Shown here in pieces: positions 40,759 to 49,350 of a DNA stretch of 64,000 bases. The stretch spans positions 744,001 to 808,000 of the forward strand of contig NZ_FPAY01000001.1 of the NCBI RefSeq assembly GCF_900116495.1, in the 5' to 3' direction. This DNA is from Arthrobacter sp. ov118 (GTDB lineage: Bacteria > Actinomycetota > Actinomycetes > Actinomycetales > Micrococcaceae). The notes under the pieces were generated by a model. That model was given only the letters and a program-made list of their open reading frames with translations. It had not been told where the DNA came from and did not search any database. Every line of letters begins with the position of its first letter. Positions within the stretch are counted from its first letter, which is position 1. A program made the translations under genes and the position numbers.

Positions 40759-42306
40759 TTGAGCATCACCACAGCACCAACTTCGTCCTCAGCCGCCACC
40801 GCCCGGGCAATCCTGGACGCGGCCTTCCCGGCCGGCCTCGGCGCCTTCCTCGACGGCAAGACGGTTGCCGGCAGCGGAGTGGGCATCACGCTCACTGCCG
40901 CAGCCACCGGCGAACCGTTTGCCAGCTACGCCGACCCCGGCGCCGAGGGCGCCAACGCCATCCTGGAAAGCTCCACGGCGGGCGCGGCCGCCTGGGGCGG
41001 AATGAATGGATTCGAACGGGCAGCAATCCTGCGCAACGTCAGCCGCGTCGTGGAAGCACACGCGGAGGAACTGGCCATCCTCGAATCCGCCACCACCGGA
41101 AAGCCCATCCGCGACGCCCGCGTCGAAGCCGCGAAAGTGGCCGAAATGTTCGGCTACTACGCGGGCTGGGCGGACAAGCTCACGGGGCAGACCATTCCCG
41201 TTCCCGGCCAGTGGCACACATACACCGAGCGCGTCCCGTGGGGCGTCGTGGTCGCCATCACCCCCTGGAACGCGCCGCTGTTCACGGCCGGCTGGAACTC
41301 CGCCGCACCGCTGGCGGCCGGCAATGCCGTGATCATCAAGCCCAGCGAATTCACCCCGGCCTCGTCCGTCCGGCTGGCGCAGCTGGCCCACGAAGCGGGA
41401 CTGCCGGCCGGCGTGTTCAACGTGGCGGTAGGACTGGGCCAGACCGTAGGCTCCGCGCTCACCAGCGACCGGCGCGTCGGCAAAGTCAGCTTCATCGGCT
41501 CCGTCCCCACCGGACGCCGGGTGGCCGTCGCCGCCGCGCAGGCCGGGATTCCCGCCCTGCTGGAACTCGGCGGCAAGAGCGCCAACATCGTCTTCGCCGA
41601 CGCCGACCTGGACCGTGCTGCCGACGGTGCGGTCTCGGCGATCTTCTCCGGCGCGGGGCAGTCCTGCGTCGCCGGGTCCCGGCTCCTGGTGGAGCGCAGC
41701 GTGCACGCACAGTTTGTGGAGCTGGTCGCCGACAAGGCCGCGCGGCTACGGGTCGGCGACCCACTGAGCGCAGACACCGAGGTGGGCCCGATCATCACCG
41801 CCCAGCAGTTCGCCACCGTCATCTCCCTCATCGAGGCAGGACTGAACGACGGCGGACGCCGGGTCACCGGAGCGACGCTTCCGGAGGCACTCGCCGGGTC
41901 CCCGCTGGCCGGCGGCCACTGGGTCATGCCGACCCTGCTCGACGGGGTGACGCCCTCGAACCGCCTCGAAACCACCGAGGTTTTCGGTCCCGTGGTGGGC
42001 GCGGATGCGTTCGACACGGAGGCGGAGGCCATCGCCCGTGCCAACAACACCAACTTCGGCCTGGCCGGGGCCGTGTGGACCTCCGACGTCTCCCGCGCGC
42101 TCCACATTGCCCGCGAGGTGAAGGCCGGCACCTTCTGGATCAACTCCTACAAGACCATCCACGTGGCTGTTCCGTTCGGCGGCTTCGGCGATTCCGGCCA
42201 CGGCCGTTCCTCCGGTCCCGGCGTCCTGGACGAGTACACCCAGACGAAGGCCATCTGGGTGCCCACGCGCGCGGCCGGGTCCCCCTTCCCGTCCTTGTCC
42301 TACTAA
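40759..42306 (+). CDS. Aldehyde dehydrogenase, 515 aa
   Basis: The TTG start follows AAAGGA. The catalytic pair is in place: Glu269 in LELGGKSANIVF and Cys303 in GAGQSCVAGSR, with the 34-residue spacing of classical NAD(P)-dependent aldehyde dehydrogenases. Also seen: TPWNAPLFTAGWNSAAPLAA, FIGSVPTGRRVA, EVFGPVVGADAF and the GGFGDSGHGRSSG C-terminal motif. It should oxidise an aldehyde made by the upstream dehydrogenase to a carboxylate. The CoA-acylating type is less likely because it would lack the general base Glu269. Confidence 0.93.
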   Translation: MSITTAPTSSSAATARAILDAAFPAGLGAFLDGKTVAGSGVGITLTAAATGEPFASYADPGAEGANAILESSTAGAAAWGGMNGFERAAILRNVSRVVEAHAEELAILESATTGKPIRDARVEAAKVAEMFGYYAGWADKLTGQTIPVPGQWHTYTERVPWGVVVAITPWNAPLFTAGWNSAAPLAAGNAVIIKPSEFTPASSVRLAQLAHEAGLPAGVFNVAVGLGQTVGSALTSDRRVGKVSFIGSVPTGRRVAVAAAQAGIPALLELGGKSANIVFADADLDRAADGAVSAIFSGAGQSCVAGSRLLVERSVHAQFVELVADKAARLRVGDPLSADTEVGPIITAQQFATVISLIEAGLNDGGRRVTGATLPEALAGSPLAGGHWVMPTLLDGVTPSNRLETTEVFGPVVGADAFDTEAEAIARANNTNFGLAGAVWTSDVSRALHIAREVKAGTFWINSYKTIHVAVPFGGFGDSGHGRSSGPGVLDEYTQTKAIWVPTRAAGSPFPSLSY

Positions 42307-42333
42307 GCGTCCTACTAGAGCAGGCAGATACTC

Positions 42334-43560
42334 ATGGAACTGACAGAAACCACCGCCGCGATGGCAACCCTCCGCGCTGCCCTTGCCGACGGCGTCGAAG
42401 ACTGGAAGCCACAGGTCCTGGCCATGGCGCAGGCAATTCACGCCAACAAGGAGGTTTCCTTCGAGGAGGTCCGCTCGGCCGAAGCGGCCGCGGCACTGCT
42501 GGCCGACGGCGGCTTCGAGGTTTTAGGCGGCACCGGCGGCCTCCCCACGGCGTTCACCGCGAGCGCCGGCAGCGGCGACCTCACGGTCGCATTGTGCGTG
42601 GAATACGATGCGCTCCCCAACATCGGGCACGCCTGCGGGCACAATCTGATCGCGGGCGCCTCTGTGGCCGCCGCCCTTGCCCTGCAGCCCTTCGTGGACC
42701 AGCTGGGCATCACGCTGAAGGCGATCGGAACGCCGGCCGAGGAGCACGGCGGCGGCAAGGCCCTTTTGCTGGAACGCGGAGCGTTCGACGGCGTCGGCCT
42801 GGCCCTGATGGTCCATCCCGTCCAAGACGGCGTCACGTACAATCCGGCCGGCACCAGCGCCCAGGCCGTGGGCCGGTTCAAGGCGACGTTTATCGGAAAG
42901 GCAGCCCACGCGGCGGCGGCTCCGCATCAAGGCGTGAACGCCGCGGACGCCGCCGTGCTGAGCCAGGTCGCCGTCGGGCTGCTGCGCCAGCACATCCCCG
43001 GCGACCACCGCATCGCCCTGTACATCGCCGAAGCCGGACACGTCACCAACATCATTCCTGAACGGGCGGTGGTCCAGTTTGAGTGCCGGGCGTTCACTCT
43101 GCCCGAATACGAGGCGCTGCTTGCGCGCGTCCGCCGCTGCTTCGAAGGAGCAGCCCTGGCCACCGGAACAACGTTGACCATCGAGACAACAGAACCCCTC
43201 TACGAACCCCTGCTCCAGGACGACGCCCTGGCGGCGCATTGGACCGAGGCCATGGCTTCGTTCGGCAAAGACACCTCGCCGTCGGCCGGACTCAGCGGAG
43301 GCTCGACCGACATGGGCAACATTTCCCAGGTCATCCCCTCCCTGCATCCGTGGCTGAGCATTCCGGGCGCGGACGTGCCGATCCACTCCCACGCGTTCGC
43401 AGCCCTTGCCGACTCCCCCGCGGCGTACGGGGTGATGTTCGAGGCCGCCACCGCACTGGCCTGGACCGTTGCCGCCGCGGCCTCCACCCGAACCGAAAGA
43501 GCGCGCTTCACCAAAGCGGCCTACCGCCGTCGTACTTTCACCCAGGAAGGCACCTCATGA
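42334..43560 (+). CDS. M20 family amidohydrolase, 408 aa
   Basis: The M20 metal-site pattern is complete: CGHNLIAGASVAAAL, GTPAEEHGGGK with the catalytic Glu, ALMVHP and a C-terminal histidine in PIHSHAFAAL. The lid domain (about 180-290, GRFKATFIGKAAHAAAAPHQ) is the dimerisation insertion. This group (AbgB/HipO-like) hydrolyses amides of amino acids, such as N-acyl or p-aminobenzoyl derivatives. The order in the operon, between the aldehyde dehydrogenase and the DUF3100 gene (4-base ATGA overlap), points to hydrolysis of an imported amide whose product enters the oxidative branch. Confidence 0.9.
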   Translation: MELTETTAAMATLRAALADGVEDWKPQVLAMAQAIHANKEVSFEEVRSAEAAAALLADGGFEVLGGTGGLPTAFTASAGSGDLTVALCVEYDALPNIGHACGHNLIAGASVAAALALQPFVDQLGITLKAIGTPAEEHGGGKALLLERGAFDGVGLALMVHPVQDGVTYNPAGTSAQAVGRFKATFIGKAAHAAAAPHQGVNAADAAVLSQVAVGLLRQHIPGDHRIALYIAEAGHVTNIIPERAVVQFECRAFTLPEYEALLARVRRCFEGAALATGTTLTIETTEPLYEPLLQDDALAAHWTEAMASFGKDTSPSAGLSGGSTDMGNISQVIPSLHPWLSIPGADVPIHSHAFAALADSPAAYGVMFEAATALAWTVAAAASTRTERARFTKAAYRRRTFTQEGTS

Positions 43561-44954
43561 GTACCAGCACCCATACCCCCCGGATAGACAAAGCTGGTGC
43601 CCGGCTGACGCTTCCGGTCGCAGCTTTGGCCTTTGTGATTGCCGTCGCCGTCCAGTTCATCGGCCAGGCCAAGATTGACCTCGGAATCGGCACGATCGTC
43701 ATCTTTCCCATGGTCTGGGGCCTTATTCTGGGGCTCTTGGTCTCCATCCAGAAGTTCAAACCGCTGGGCCTGGATCTGCAACGGATCGCGGCGGCTCTGG
43801 TCGGTGTGGCCGTCCTGCTCCTGGTGGCCAGGCTGGCGTTCAACATCGGCCCCAGCCTCCCCAGCCTGATCAAGGCCGGGCCCGCGCTGCTTCTGCAGGA
43901 AGTGGGCCACCTGCTGGGCACCATCGCACTGGCCCTCCCCCTGGCCGTCCTGCTCCGGATGGGAAAGGCAACGGTGGGGGCCACGTTCTCCCTGGACCGG
44001 GAGCCGTCCTTCGCCATGGTCTCAGAAAAGTACGGCCCCGATTCGGACCAGTACCGGGGCGTGCTGGCCATGTACGTTTTCGGAACCCTCTTCGGGGCAG
44101 TGTTCATCACGCTGCTCACCTCACTCGTGGCCAACTGGAAGATCTTTGACCCCCTGGCCCTGGCGATGGGCGCCGGCGTGGGGTCCGGCTCTATGATGGC
44201 GGCGTCCTCAGCCAGCATCATCGCGGCCTACCCCGGGGACCAGGAAGCCATCCTGGGCATGGCGGCCGTGTCCAACCTGATCACCACCATCCTGGGCGTT
44301 TACGTCGGCATCTACCTCGCTCTGCCGCTGGCCGACCGCTTTTACCGGATCCTCACCCGCAAGCAGACCCGCGAGGCTGTAGCCGTCGGAGCCGGGGCCA
44401 CCGCGGAGCACGGCCGGGCCGCCACCGACCCGGAAACCCCGCGGGAAATTGAGCGGGAAGAGGCCCAGGCAGAAGAAAACCGGCGTTTCCGTGAACGGGT
44501 CGCCGAATCCTCGGCAGTGATCAAGCTCCCGCTGTGGCTGTCCCTGTCCGTCCTGACGGTCCTCGGCATCGGCACAGCCTCGGTGGCTGCCAAGGGATTC
44601 AGCCTGTCGATCGTGGCCGGGTACGGAATCATGCTCGCCCTGGTCCTGGTCAGCATCGCGCTGGCGAAGCTCACGAAGAAGATTTCGGCGATCGTCTACA
44701 TCACGACCATCGGCGCCTACATCTCCAGTCCCTGGTTCTTTGGCGCCGAGGCACTCACGGGCATCATCAAGTCCGTGGACTTCCTGTCAATAGCCACCGT
44801 CATGCTGACGCTCGCGGGCCTGTCGCTGGGCAAGGACATTCCGCTGCTGAAGAACATCGGCTGGAAGATCATTCCCGTGGGCCTGCTCGCTATCACCGCA
44901 TCCTTCCTGCTCTCCACCGTGATCGCGGAGTTCGCGTTGGGGTTCTGGCACTAA
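43557..44954 (+). CDS. DUF3100 family membrane protein, putative transporter, 465 aa
   Basis: The ATG overlaps the M20 stop codon (ATGA), which sets the start. The protein has about twelve hydrophobic helices, with a polar central loop of about 60 residues between the two halves (LTRKQTREAVAVGAGATAEH, then a Glu/Arg-rich coil REIEREEAQAEENRRFRERV). Conserved-looking segments are GAGVGSGSMMAASSASIIAA and ITTIGAYISSPWFFGAEALTG. DUF3100 proteins have no established function; their gene neighbours, M20 amidohydrolases here, suggest transport of an amide or amino acid derivative. The terminator at 44988 closes the operon. Confidence 0.85.
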   Translation: MSTSTHTPRIDKAGARLTLPVAALAFVIAVAVQFIGQAKIDLGIGTIVIFPMVWGLILGLLVSIQKFKPLGLDLQRIAAALVGVAVLLLVARLAFNIGPSLPSLIKAGPALLLQEVGHLLGTIALALPLAVLLRMGKATVGATFSLDREPSFAMVSEKYGPDSDQYRGVLAMYVFGTLFGAVFITLLTSLVANWKIFDPLALAMGAGVGSGSMMAASSASIIAAYPGDQEAILGMAAVSNLITTILGVYVGIYLALPLADRFYRILTRKQTREAVAVGAGATAEHGRAATDPETPREIEREEAQAEENRRFRERVAESSAVIKLPLWLSLSVLTVLGIGTASVAAKGFSLSIVAGYGIMLALVLVSIALAKLTKKISAIVYITTIGAYISSPWFFGAEALTGIIKSVDFLSIATVMLTLAGLSLGKDIPLLKNIGWKIIPVGLLAITASFLLSTVIAEFALGFWH

Positions 44955-44987
44955 CATGCACCATCGCCCCTGCCGCGGCAGTGGGGA

Positions 44988-45020
44988 CGGACGACGGCGG
45001 GACTTTCCCGCCGTCGTCCG
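44988..45020 (+). terminator. Hairpin terminator, GACGACGGCGG family copy 4
   Basis: Fourteen-base arms (44988-45001 and 45007-45020) match perfectly around a 5-base loop containing TTT. It follows the DUF3100 gene by 33 bases. Confidence 0.85.
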
Positions 45021-45116
45021 CTTGCGTTGGGGCACATTACAGAGCCGTGTTCGGGCCCGATCGCGCAGGCTGTGACCGCGCTGCCCCATCACGGCGGGCC
45101 TACGTCACACGCTGGC

Positions 45117-45584
45117 TCATTGTCCGCGCGCCGGGCGTGCGCTTTCAACCCCCTGCCGGCGGCCGAGGACCGCCCCGAGGGCGATCATGCCAAGGCCGAG
45201 GACCAGATGCAGCCAGTTGTCTGCGTTGTTTACCGGGACGAAGTTGGCCGACGAGTCGTGGTCGATGAAGAGGCCGTAGAGCCACAGCACGAGGTAGATC
45301 ACGCCTCCCACGATCAGGTAGTTACGCGCCTGGCCAGGGGTCCGAGCGAGTAACAGACCGGCGACACCGAAGAGCAGATGGACGATATTGTGCAAGATGG
45401 AGACTTGGAAGACTCCCAGCAACAGCGCTTCTGAACCATGGCCGGCCATACCGAGCGCCCCGTAATTGGCTGTGATGCCCGGGATGAACCCGAGAACACC
45501 GACCACCAGGAAGACTGCTCCGACCGCTTGCGCTGCCTTTTGGACAGCGGCCCTATTTGCCGCTGAACGGCCTGTCGTCGTCAT
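45117..45584 (-). CDS. DUF4383 membrane protein, 155 aa
   Basis: Four hydrophobic helices are visible. The family pattern is clear in AVGAVFLVVGVLGFIPGIT, NIVHLLFGVAGLLLARTPG, ARNYLIVGGVIYLVLWLYGL and NADNWLHLVLGLGMIALGA. Such proteins are common in actinobacteria and have no known function. The start at MTTTGRS is preferred; an ATG four codons upstream is possible. The gene stands alone, with the CtaG-like gene ending 98 bases upstream of it. Confidence 0.85.
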   Translation of the reverse strand: MTTTGRSAANRAAVQKAAQAVGAVFLVVGVLGFIPGITANYGALGMAGHGSEALLLGVFQVSILHNIVHLLFGVAGLLLARTPGQARNYLIVGGVIYLVLWLYGLFIDHDSSANFVPVNNADNWLHLVLGLGMIALGAVLGRRQGVESARPARGQ

Positions 45585-45682
45585 GATAAGTTCCATTTCC
45601 GTGAGCGGGCAGCCAAGGAGGTCTCAAGCGATGCCCGAAAATGTCCTTGGCAGAGCCGGCGTTTGCCCGGCCTGACCACATA

Positions 45683-46567
45683 CTAAGCCTGCTTACTAGT
45701 TATTTCTAGGGCCTCAGCACCCCGGATTTCCTCGCCTCTGCCCGACGTCGCCGGCAGGGACCGCGAATCCTTAGCCTGCCGCGGTTTCCTGGTGGCTGTA
45801 TGCTGCGGCCGCCAGGTGGTGACCAGGGCCAAGGCGAGCAGCAGTTCGGCGATGTCTCCGCCGTAGTACATCAGGTCGGCCGCGCCACGGAGCTCGGCAG
45901 CGGGTACGGGCACGTGGACGAAAACGCCCGCGTAGAGTAGCTGGGCGAGCAGCGCATGCCCGGCGATGGCGACGCCGAGGATCACCAACCGCGCCGGAAC
46001 CGAGGGGCGGTGCGGGGCAGGGTCCGGGCCGGCGATGGAGCAGGCGAACAAGTAACCGGCAGCAAAGAAGTGCAGGTGCACTAGGTGATGGAGTGCCTCG
46101 TTCTCAATGGCCATGGTGTAGAGCGGTGTGAAATACAGCAGGCCGAGTCCCCCGAGGCTCAGTAGTAACGCGGTCACCGGGTGCGAGAGCACCAGTGATG
46201 GGCCCGAGTGCAGCACCCGGCCGATGATCCGGCCGTGGCGCCGCGGCAGGGAACGAAGCGCGAGGGTCACCGGCGCGCCGAGCACCAGGCCAAGAGGGGC
46301 ATACATGCCAATCAGCAGGTGCTGGTACATGTGGCCCCGGAAGTCTCCGGGCGGCAGCGGGGAGAGCCCCGGCATCAGGGCAAGGACCAGCAGCCCGGCC
46401 CCGGTGAGAAAGCTTGCGGTGCGCCAGTTGCTCCATCCGCGGGGTTTCCTTCTTTGCCGGGCTGCGGGCACGAGGTAGCAGAGGGCGAGGATCACCAGGC
46501 CGGCGGCGGGCAGGATGGTTTCCGGCCCAATGCCGGTTTGGAGGGCCATTTCGTGGACGGGTTTCAC
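45683..46567 (-). CDS. CtaG-like cytochrome c oxidase assembly membrane protein, 294 aa
   Basis: The GTG overlaps the upstream stop codon (GTGA), so the long frame extending to 46993 is not the real start. About seven helices are present, with the family's His-rich segments FRGHMYQHLLIGMYAPLGLV, NEALHHLVHLHFFAAGYLF and the Tyr-rich DLMYYGGDIAELLLALAL. The caa3_CtaG family helps assemble the copper centre of aa3-type oxidases in Bacillus; in actinobacteria several paralogues exist. It pairs with a DUF2243 gene, an arrangement often seen. Confidence 0.85.
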   Translation of the reverse strand: MKPVHEMALQTGIGPETILPAAGLVILALCYLVPAARQRRKPRGWSNWRTASFLTGAGLLVLALMPGLSPLPPGDFRGHMYQHLLIGMYAPLGLVLGAPVTLALRSLPRRHGRIIGRVLHSGPSLVLSHPVTALLLSLGGLGLLYFTPLYTMAIENEALHHLVHLHFFAAGYLFACSIAGPDPAPHRPSVPARLVILGVAIAGHALLAQLLYAGVFVHVPVPAAELRGAADLMYYGGDIAELLLALALVTTWRPQHTATRKPRQAKDSRSLPATSGRGEEIRGAEALEITSKQA

Positions 46568-47124
46568 CGCAGTTCCGCAGAGCCGGAGGGGATCTGGGTT
46601 TCCACTGGTCGGCCGGAGCGCTGCAGGGCCCAGCCGCCAAGGATAAGAAGGGCCCCGAAAACCAGGAATGAGATGTCGGCCAGGGTTTGGTTCGGCCCGC
46701 TGATGACGTGGTGGATGCCCAGGATGTGGTGGTCGATGATGCCTTCGACGACGTTGAACAGTCCCCATCCGGCCAAAATCCAGCCCCACAGCACCCGCGA
46801 GGCCCAGACCCGACCGCGGGAGTGGGTAACCCGGGAGTATAGGATCCCGAGCCCGGCCAGCACGGCCAGCCAGGTGACCAGATGGAAGAGCCCGTCCCAG
46901 AGGGTGTTGACCTGCAGTCCGTGGACGGTGGTGGGTGAGTAGTCGCCGATATTGATGTTTGCCGTGGCCGCACTGGTGAGCATGTGGTGCCACTGCAGGA
47001 TCTGATGCAGCAGGATCCCGTCGGCGAACCCTCCCAGTCCGATGCCCAGCAGGATCCCGGGCAGAGCTATCCCCTGCGGATTCCCGGTGCGGGCCCCGCC
47101 CTCCGCCCTGGTCCTGTTCATCAT
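46564..47124 (-). CDS. DUF2243 membrane protein, 186 aa
   Basis: About four to five helices are present, with conserved LGGFADGILLHQILQWHHML near residue 30 and VVEGIIDHHILGIHHVISG near residue 125. The histidine pairs resemble heme or copper ligands. The family is of unknown function and regularly lies next to CtaG-type proteins, here overlapping by 4 bases, so the two probably work together, perhaps in respiratory metal centre assembly. The start MMNRTRAEGG has GAGAAAG upstream, and the symporter gene lies 30 bases further downstream of the gene start. Confidence 0.85.
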   Translation of the reverse strand: MMNRTRAEGGARTGNPQGIALPGILLGIGLGGFADGILLHQILQWHHMLTSAATANINIGDYSPTTVHGLQVNTLWDGLFHLVTWLAVLAGLGILYSRVTHSRGRVWASRVLWGWILAGWGLFNVVEGIIDHHILGIHHVISGPNQTLADISFLVFGALLILGGWALQRSGRPVETQIPSGSAELR

Positions 47125-47154
47125 GCCTGCTTTCTCAGTTGGCCCGGGGTAGCC

Positions 47155-48849
47155 TCAGAACGCCGGGCCGCCGGGTTCCGTGAGCGGGTGCTCGCGTTCG
47201 AGCTGGGCGACCTTAGGATCGTTTTCGTCGGCGCCGTAGTCCGAGCGGCGGGTGATGTCCTTTCCATCGGAGAACTTCAGCGCGCGGAAGAGCAGGGACA
47301 GGCCGGCGGCAACGACGAGGTTTATCGCAAAGGCCACCACAGCGATGTAGACCTGTCCGTCGGTGCCGGGAATCGGTGCGATCGAGCCGCCAAAGTTGGC
47401 CTTGGTGACGGGGTTGACCACGTTGTAGGCGGCGATGGTGCCGTAGACGATGCCGGCCAGCCAGCCGCCGAACAGGGCCCACCGGTGGAACCAGCGGGTG
47501 TAGAGCCCCGCCACGATCGCCGGGAAGGTCTGCAGGATCCAGATGCCGCCGAGCAGCTGCATGTTGATAGCTGCCGACTGGTCCATGCCGATGACGAAGA
47601 CCAGCGCACCGAACTTCACCACCAGGGAAGCGATCTTGGAGACTTTGGCTTCCTGCCGTGGTGTGGCGTCCGGCCGCATCAGATCGCGGTAGATGTTGCG
47701 CGTGAACAGGTTCGCCGCGGCGATGGACATGATCGCGGCCGGGACCAGGGCACCGATGGCGATGGCGGCCAGGGCGATGCCGGCAAACCAGGACGGGAAG
47801 TTGTCGAGGAACAGCTGGGGCACCACCAGCTGCGGGTTGACGGTGCCGTTCAGGTCGATGGGCTTCGTGCCGGCAAAGATGGCCACGTAGCCCAGGAGCG
47901 CCAGGAACCCCAGCATCAGCGAGTACAGCGGCAGTACCGCCGCATTCTTGCGGATCGTGTTCCTGCTCTTGGTGGCAAGGACGCCGGTGATCGAGTGCGG
48001 GTACATGAACAGGGCCAACGCCGAGCCCAGGGCCAGGGTCCAATAGGCGGAGTAACTGGCGGCGCCAGGAATGAAGACTCCAACGGGTTTGCCGGTGGCC
48101 GGGTTGGTCGCACCGAGTTTCGTCTCGGCGGAATCGAAAATGGTGCCCCAGCCCCCGAACTTGATGGGCAGGTAGATGACCGCGACGAGCACTGCCAGGT
48201 AGATCAGCAGATCCTTCACCACGGCGATCAGGGCAGGAGCCCGCAGGCCGGACGTGTACGTATAGGCGGCCAAAACGACGAAGGCGATAATCAGCGGCAG
48301 GTCCGTCAACAGCACGTTTTCCGCGCTGCCCAGGCCCAGCACCGTAAGCACGGCCCTGATGCCAACCAGCTGCAGCGCAATGTAGGGCATGGTCGCGACG
48401 ATGCCGGTGACGGCGACGGCGAGGGTAAGCGCCCTGCTGCCGTAGCGGCCGCCCACGAAATCCGCGGGCGTGACGAATCCATGCCGGTGCGAGACGGACC
48501 ACAGCCGGCTCATCAGGAGGAACACGATCGGGTACAGCACGATCGTGTATGGCACCGCGAAGAAACCGCTCACCGCCCCGGTGGCCCACATCGCGGCCGG
48601 AACGGCGACGAAGGTGTAGGCCGTATAGAGGTCGCCGCCGAGCAGGAACCAGGTCACCCAGGTTCCGAATCCGCGGCCCCCGAGGCCCCACTCGTCCAGG
48701 CTGTGCAGGCCTGTGGCCTCTCCCCGGCGCCACCGCGCTGCCACGAACCCCAGGACTGCCACCAGGACGAAGAGAAGGATCACAATGGCGAGGGCAACGC
48801 CATTGATGGGCCGGTCCGGAGCGGCCAACGGCACTGCCGCCGCGCTCAT
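47155..48849 (-). CDS. Sodium:solute symporter (SSS family, monocarboxylate-permease-like), 564 aa
   Basis: The ATG giving MSAAAVPLAA follows GGGGAGGAGC. About thirteen helices are visible, with the SSS landmarks GGRGFGTWVTWFLLGGDLYTA split near residue 60, YGSRALTLAVAVTGIVATMP and SIAAANLFTRNIYRDLM in the helix carrying the sodium-site serine. The pairing with a small DUF3311 protein is typical for MctP-type carriers of lactate, pyruvate or acetate, although the substrate cannot be fixed from sequence. The start overlaps the DUF3311 stop by 4 bases. Confidence 0.9.
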   Translation of the reverse strand: MSAAAVPLAAPDRPINGVALAIVILLFVLVAVLGFVAARWRRGEATGLHSLDEWGLGGRGFGTWVTWFLLGGDLYTAYTFVAVPAAMWATGAVSGFFAVPYTIVLYPIVFLLMSRLWSVSHRHGFVTPADFVGGRYGSRALTLAVAVTGIVATMPYIALQLVGIRAVLTVLGLGSAENVLLTDLPLIIAFVVLAAYTYTSGLRAPALIAVVKDLLIYLAVLVAVIYLPIKFGGWGTIFDSAETKLGATNPATGKPVGVFIPGAASYSAYWTLALGSALALFMYPHSITGVLATKSRNTIRKNAAVLPLYSLMLGFLALLGYVAIFAGTKPIDLNGTVNPQLVVPQLFLDNFPSWFAGIALAAIAIGALVPAAIMSIAAANLFTRNIYRDLMRPDATPRQEAKVSKIASLVVKFGALVFVIGMDQSAAINMQLLGGIWILQTFPAIVAGLYTRWFHRWALFGGWLAGIVYGTIAAYNVVNPVTKANFGGSIAPIPGTDGQVYIAVVAFAINLVVAAGLSLLFRALKFSDGKDITRRSDYGADENDPKVAQLEREHPLTEPGGPAF

Positions 48850-49157
48850 CGCTCCTCCCCGGCATCGGTCGTGTCCCGCACGGCTCGGCGGCGGCGGCGA
48901 TCCTCCTTGCTGACCAGCCAGTAGGAAATCGCCACCAGGGCCGACGTCAGCGGAATCCACGTCATCTGGTACCAGTAGAAGAAGGGCATCCCGGCCAGGC
49001 TCGGTTCGGCGACCGAATAGGCGGGTACGAACAACGGAACGACGACGGCGATGGTCAGCAGGATGCCGGTGATGACGTAAGGACCGGGTCTCGCTGGCCC
49101 GCGCGTTGGCATATCGTGCGTTGGCATATCAGGACTGGACATCTCAGGACTGGACAT
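48846..49157 (-). CDS. DUF3311 small membrane protein, 103 aa
   Basis: The protein has two hydrophobic helices (PYVITGILLTIAVVVPLFVP, then WIPLTSALVAISYWLVS) and an Arg-rich tail, the layout of DUF3311 partners of sodium:solute symporters. The N-terminus MSSPEMSSPDMPTHDMPTRG is made of two tandem duplications visible in the DNA. The ATG at 49157 follows GAGGAG; the frame continues upstream without support. The 4-base overlap with the symporter gene implies coupling and probably a complex. Confidence 0.85.
   Translation of the reverse strand: MSSPEMSSPDMPTHDMPTRGPARPGPYVITGILLTIAVVVPLFVPAYSVAEPSLAGMPFFYWYQMTWIPLTSALVAISYWLVSKEDRRRRRAVRDTTDAGEER
49103..49157. repeat. Two adjacent 15-bp tandem duplications in the DUF3311 N-terminus
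   Basis: GCGTTGGCATATC recurs at 49103 and 49118, and TCAGGACTGGACA recurs at 49129 and 49144, each with a 15-base period. Both keep the frame, giving paired pentapeptide-like repeats (MSSPE/MSSPD, MPTHD/MPTRG). Confidence 0.85.
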
Positions 49158-49350
49158 CGACGCCTCCTCATCGAGACGGCCCCGGTGCGGGAACGCTTCC
49201 CGGGACATGCCGGCGGCCTGTGGACCGCGTGTCGCAGCGGTCCTAACCAACAGGATAGACACTGGATTTAGTGTCCAACAGGGCAAACGCTGCCCGCTTC
49301 ACAACCACATGCAGTTGCGGCCAGGCAGCCGCCGCCCGGAGAATGGAGCC

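Noticed and set aside
45683..46993. A longer CtaG-like protein covering the DUF2243 gene
   Set aside because: The extension is out-of-frame DUF2243 sequence; the GTGA overlap at 46567 gives the natural start.
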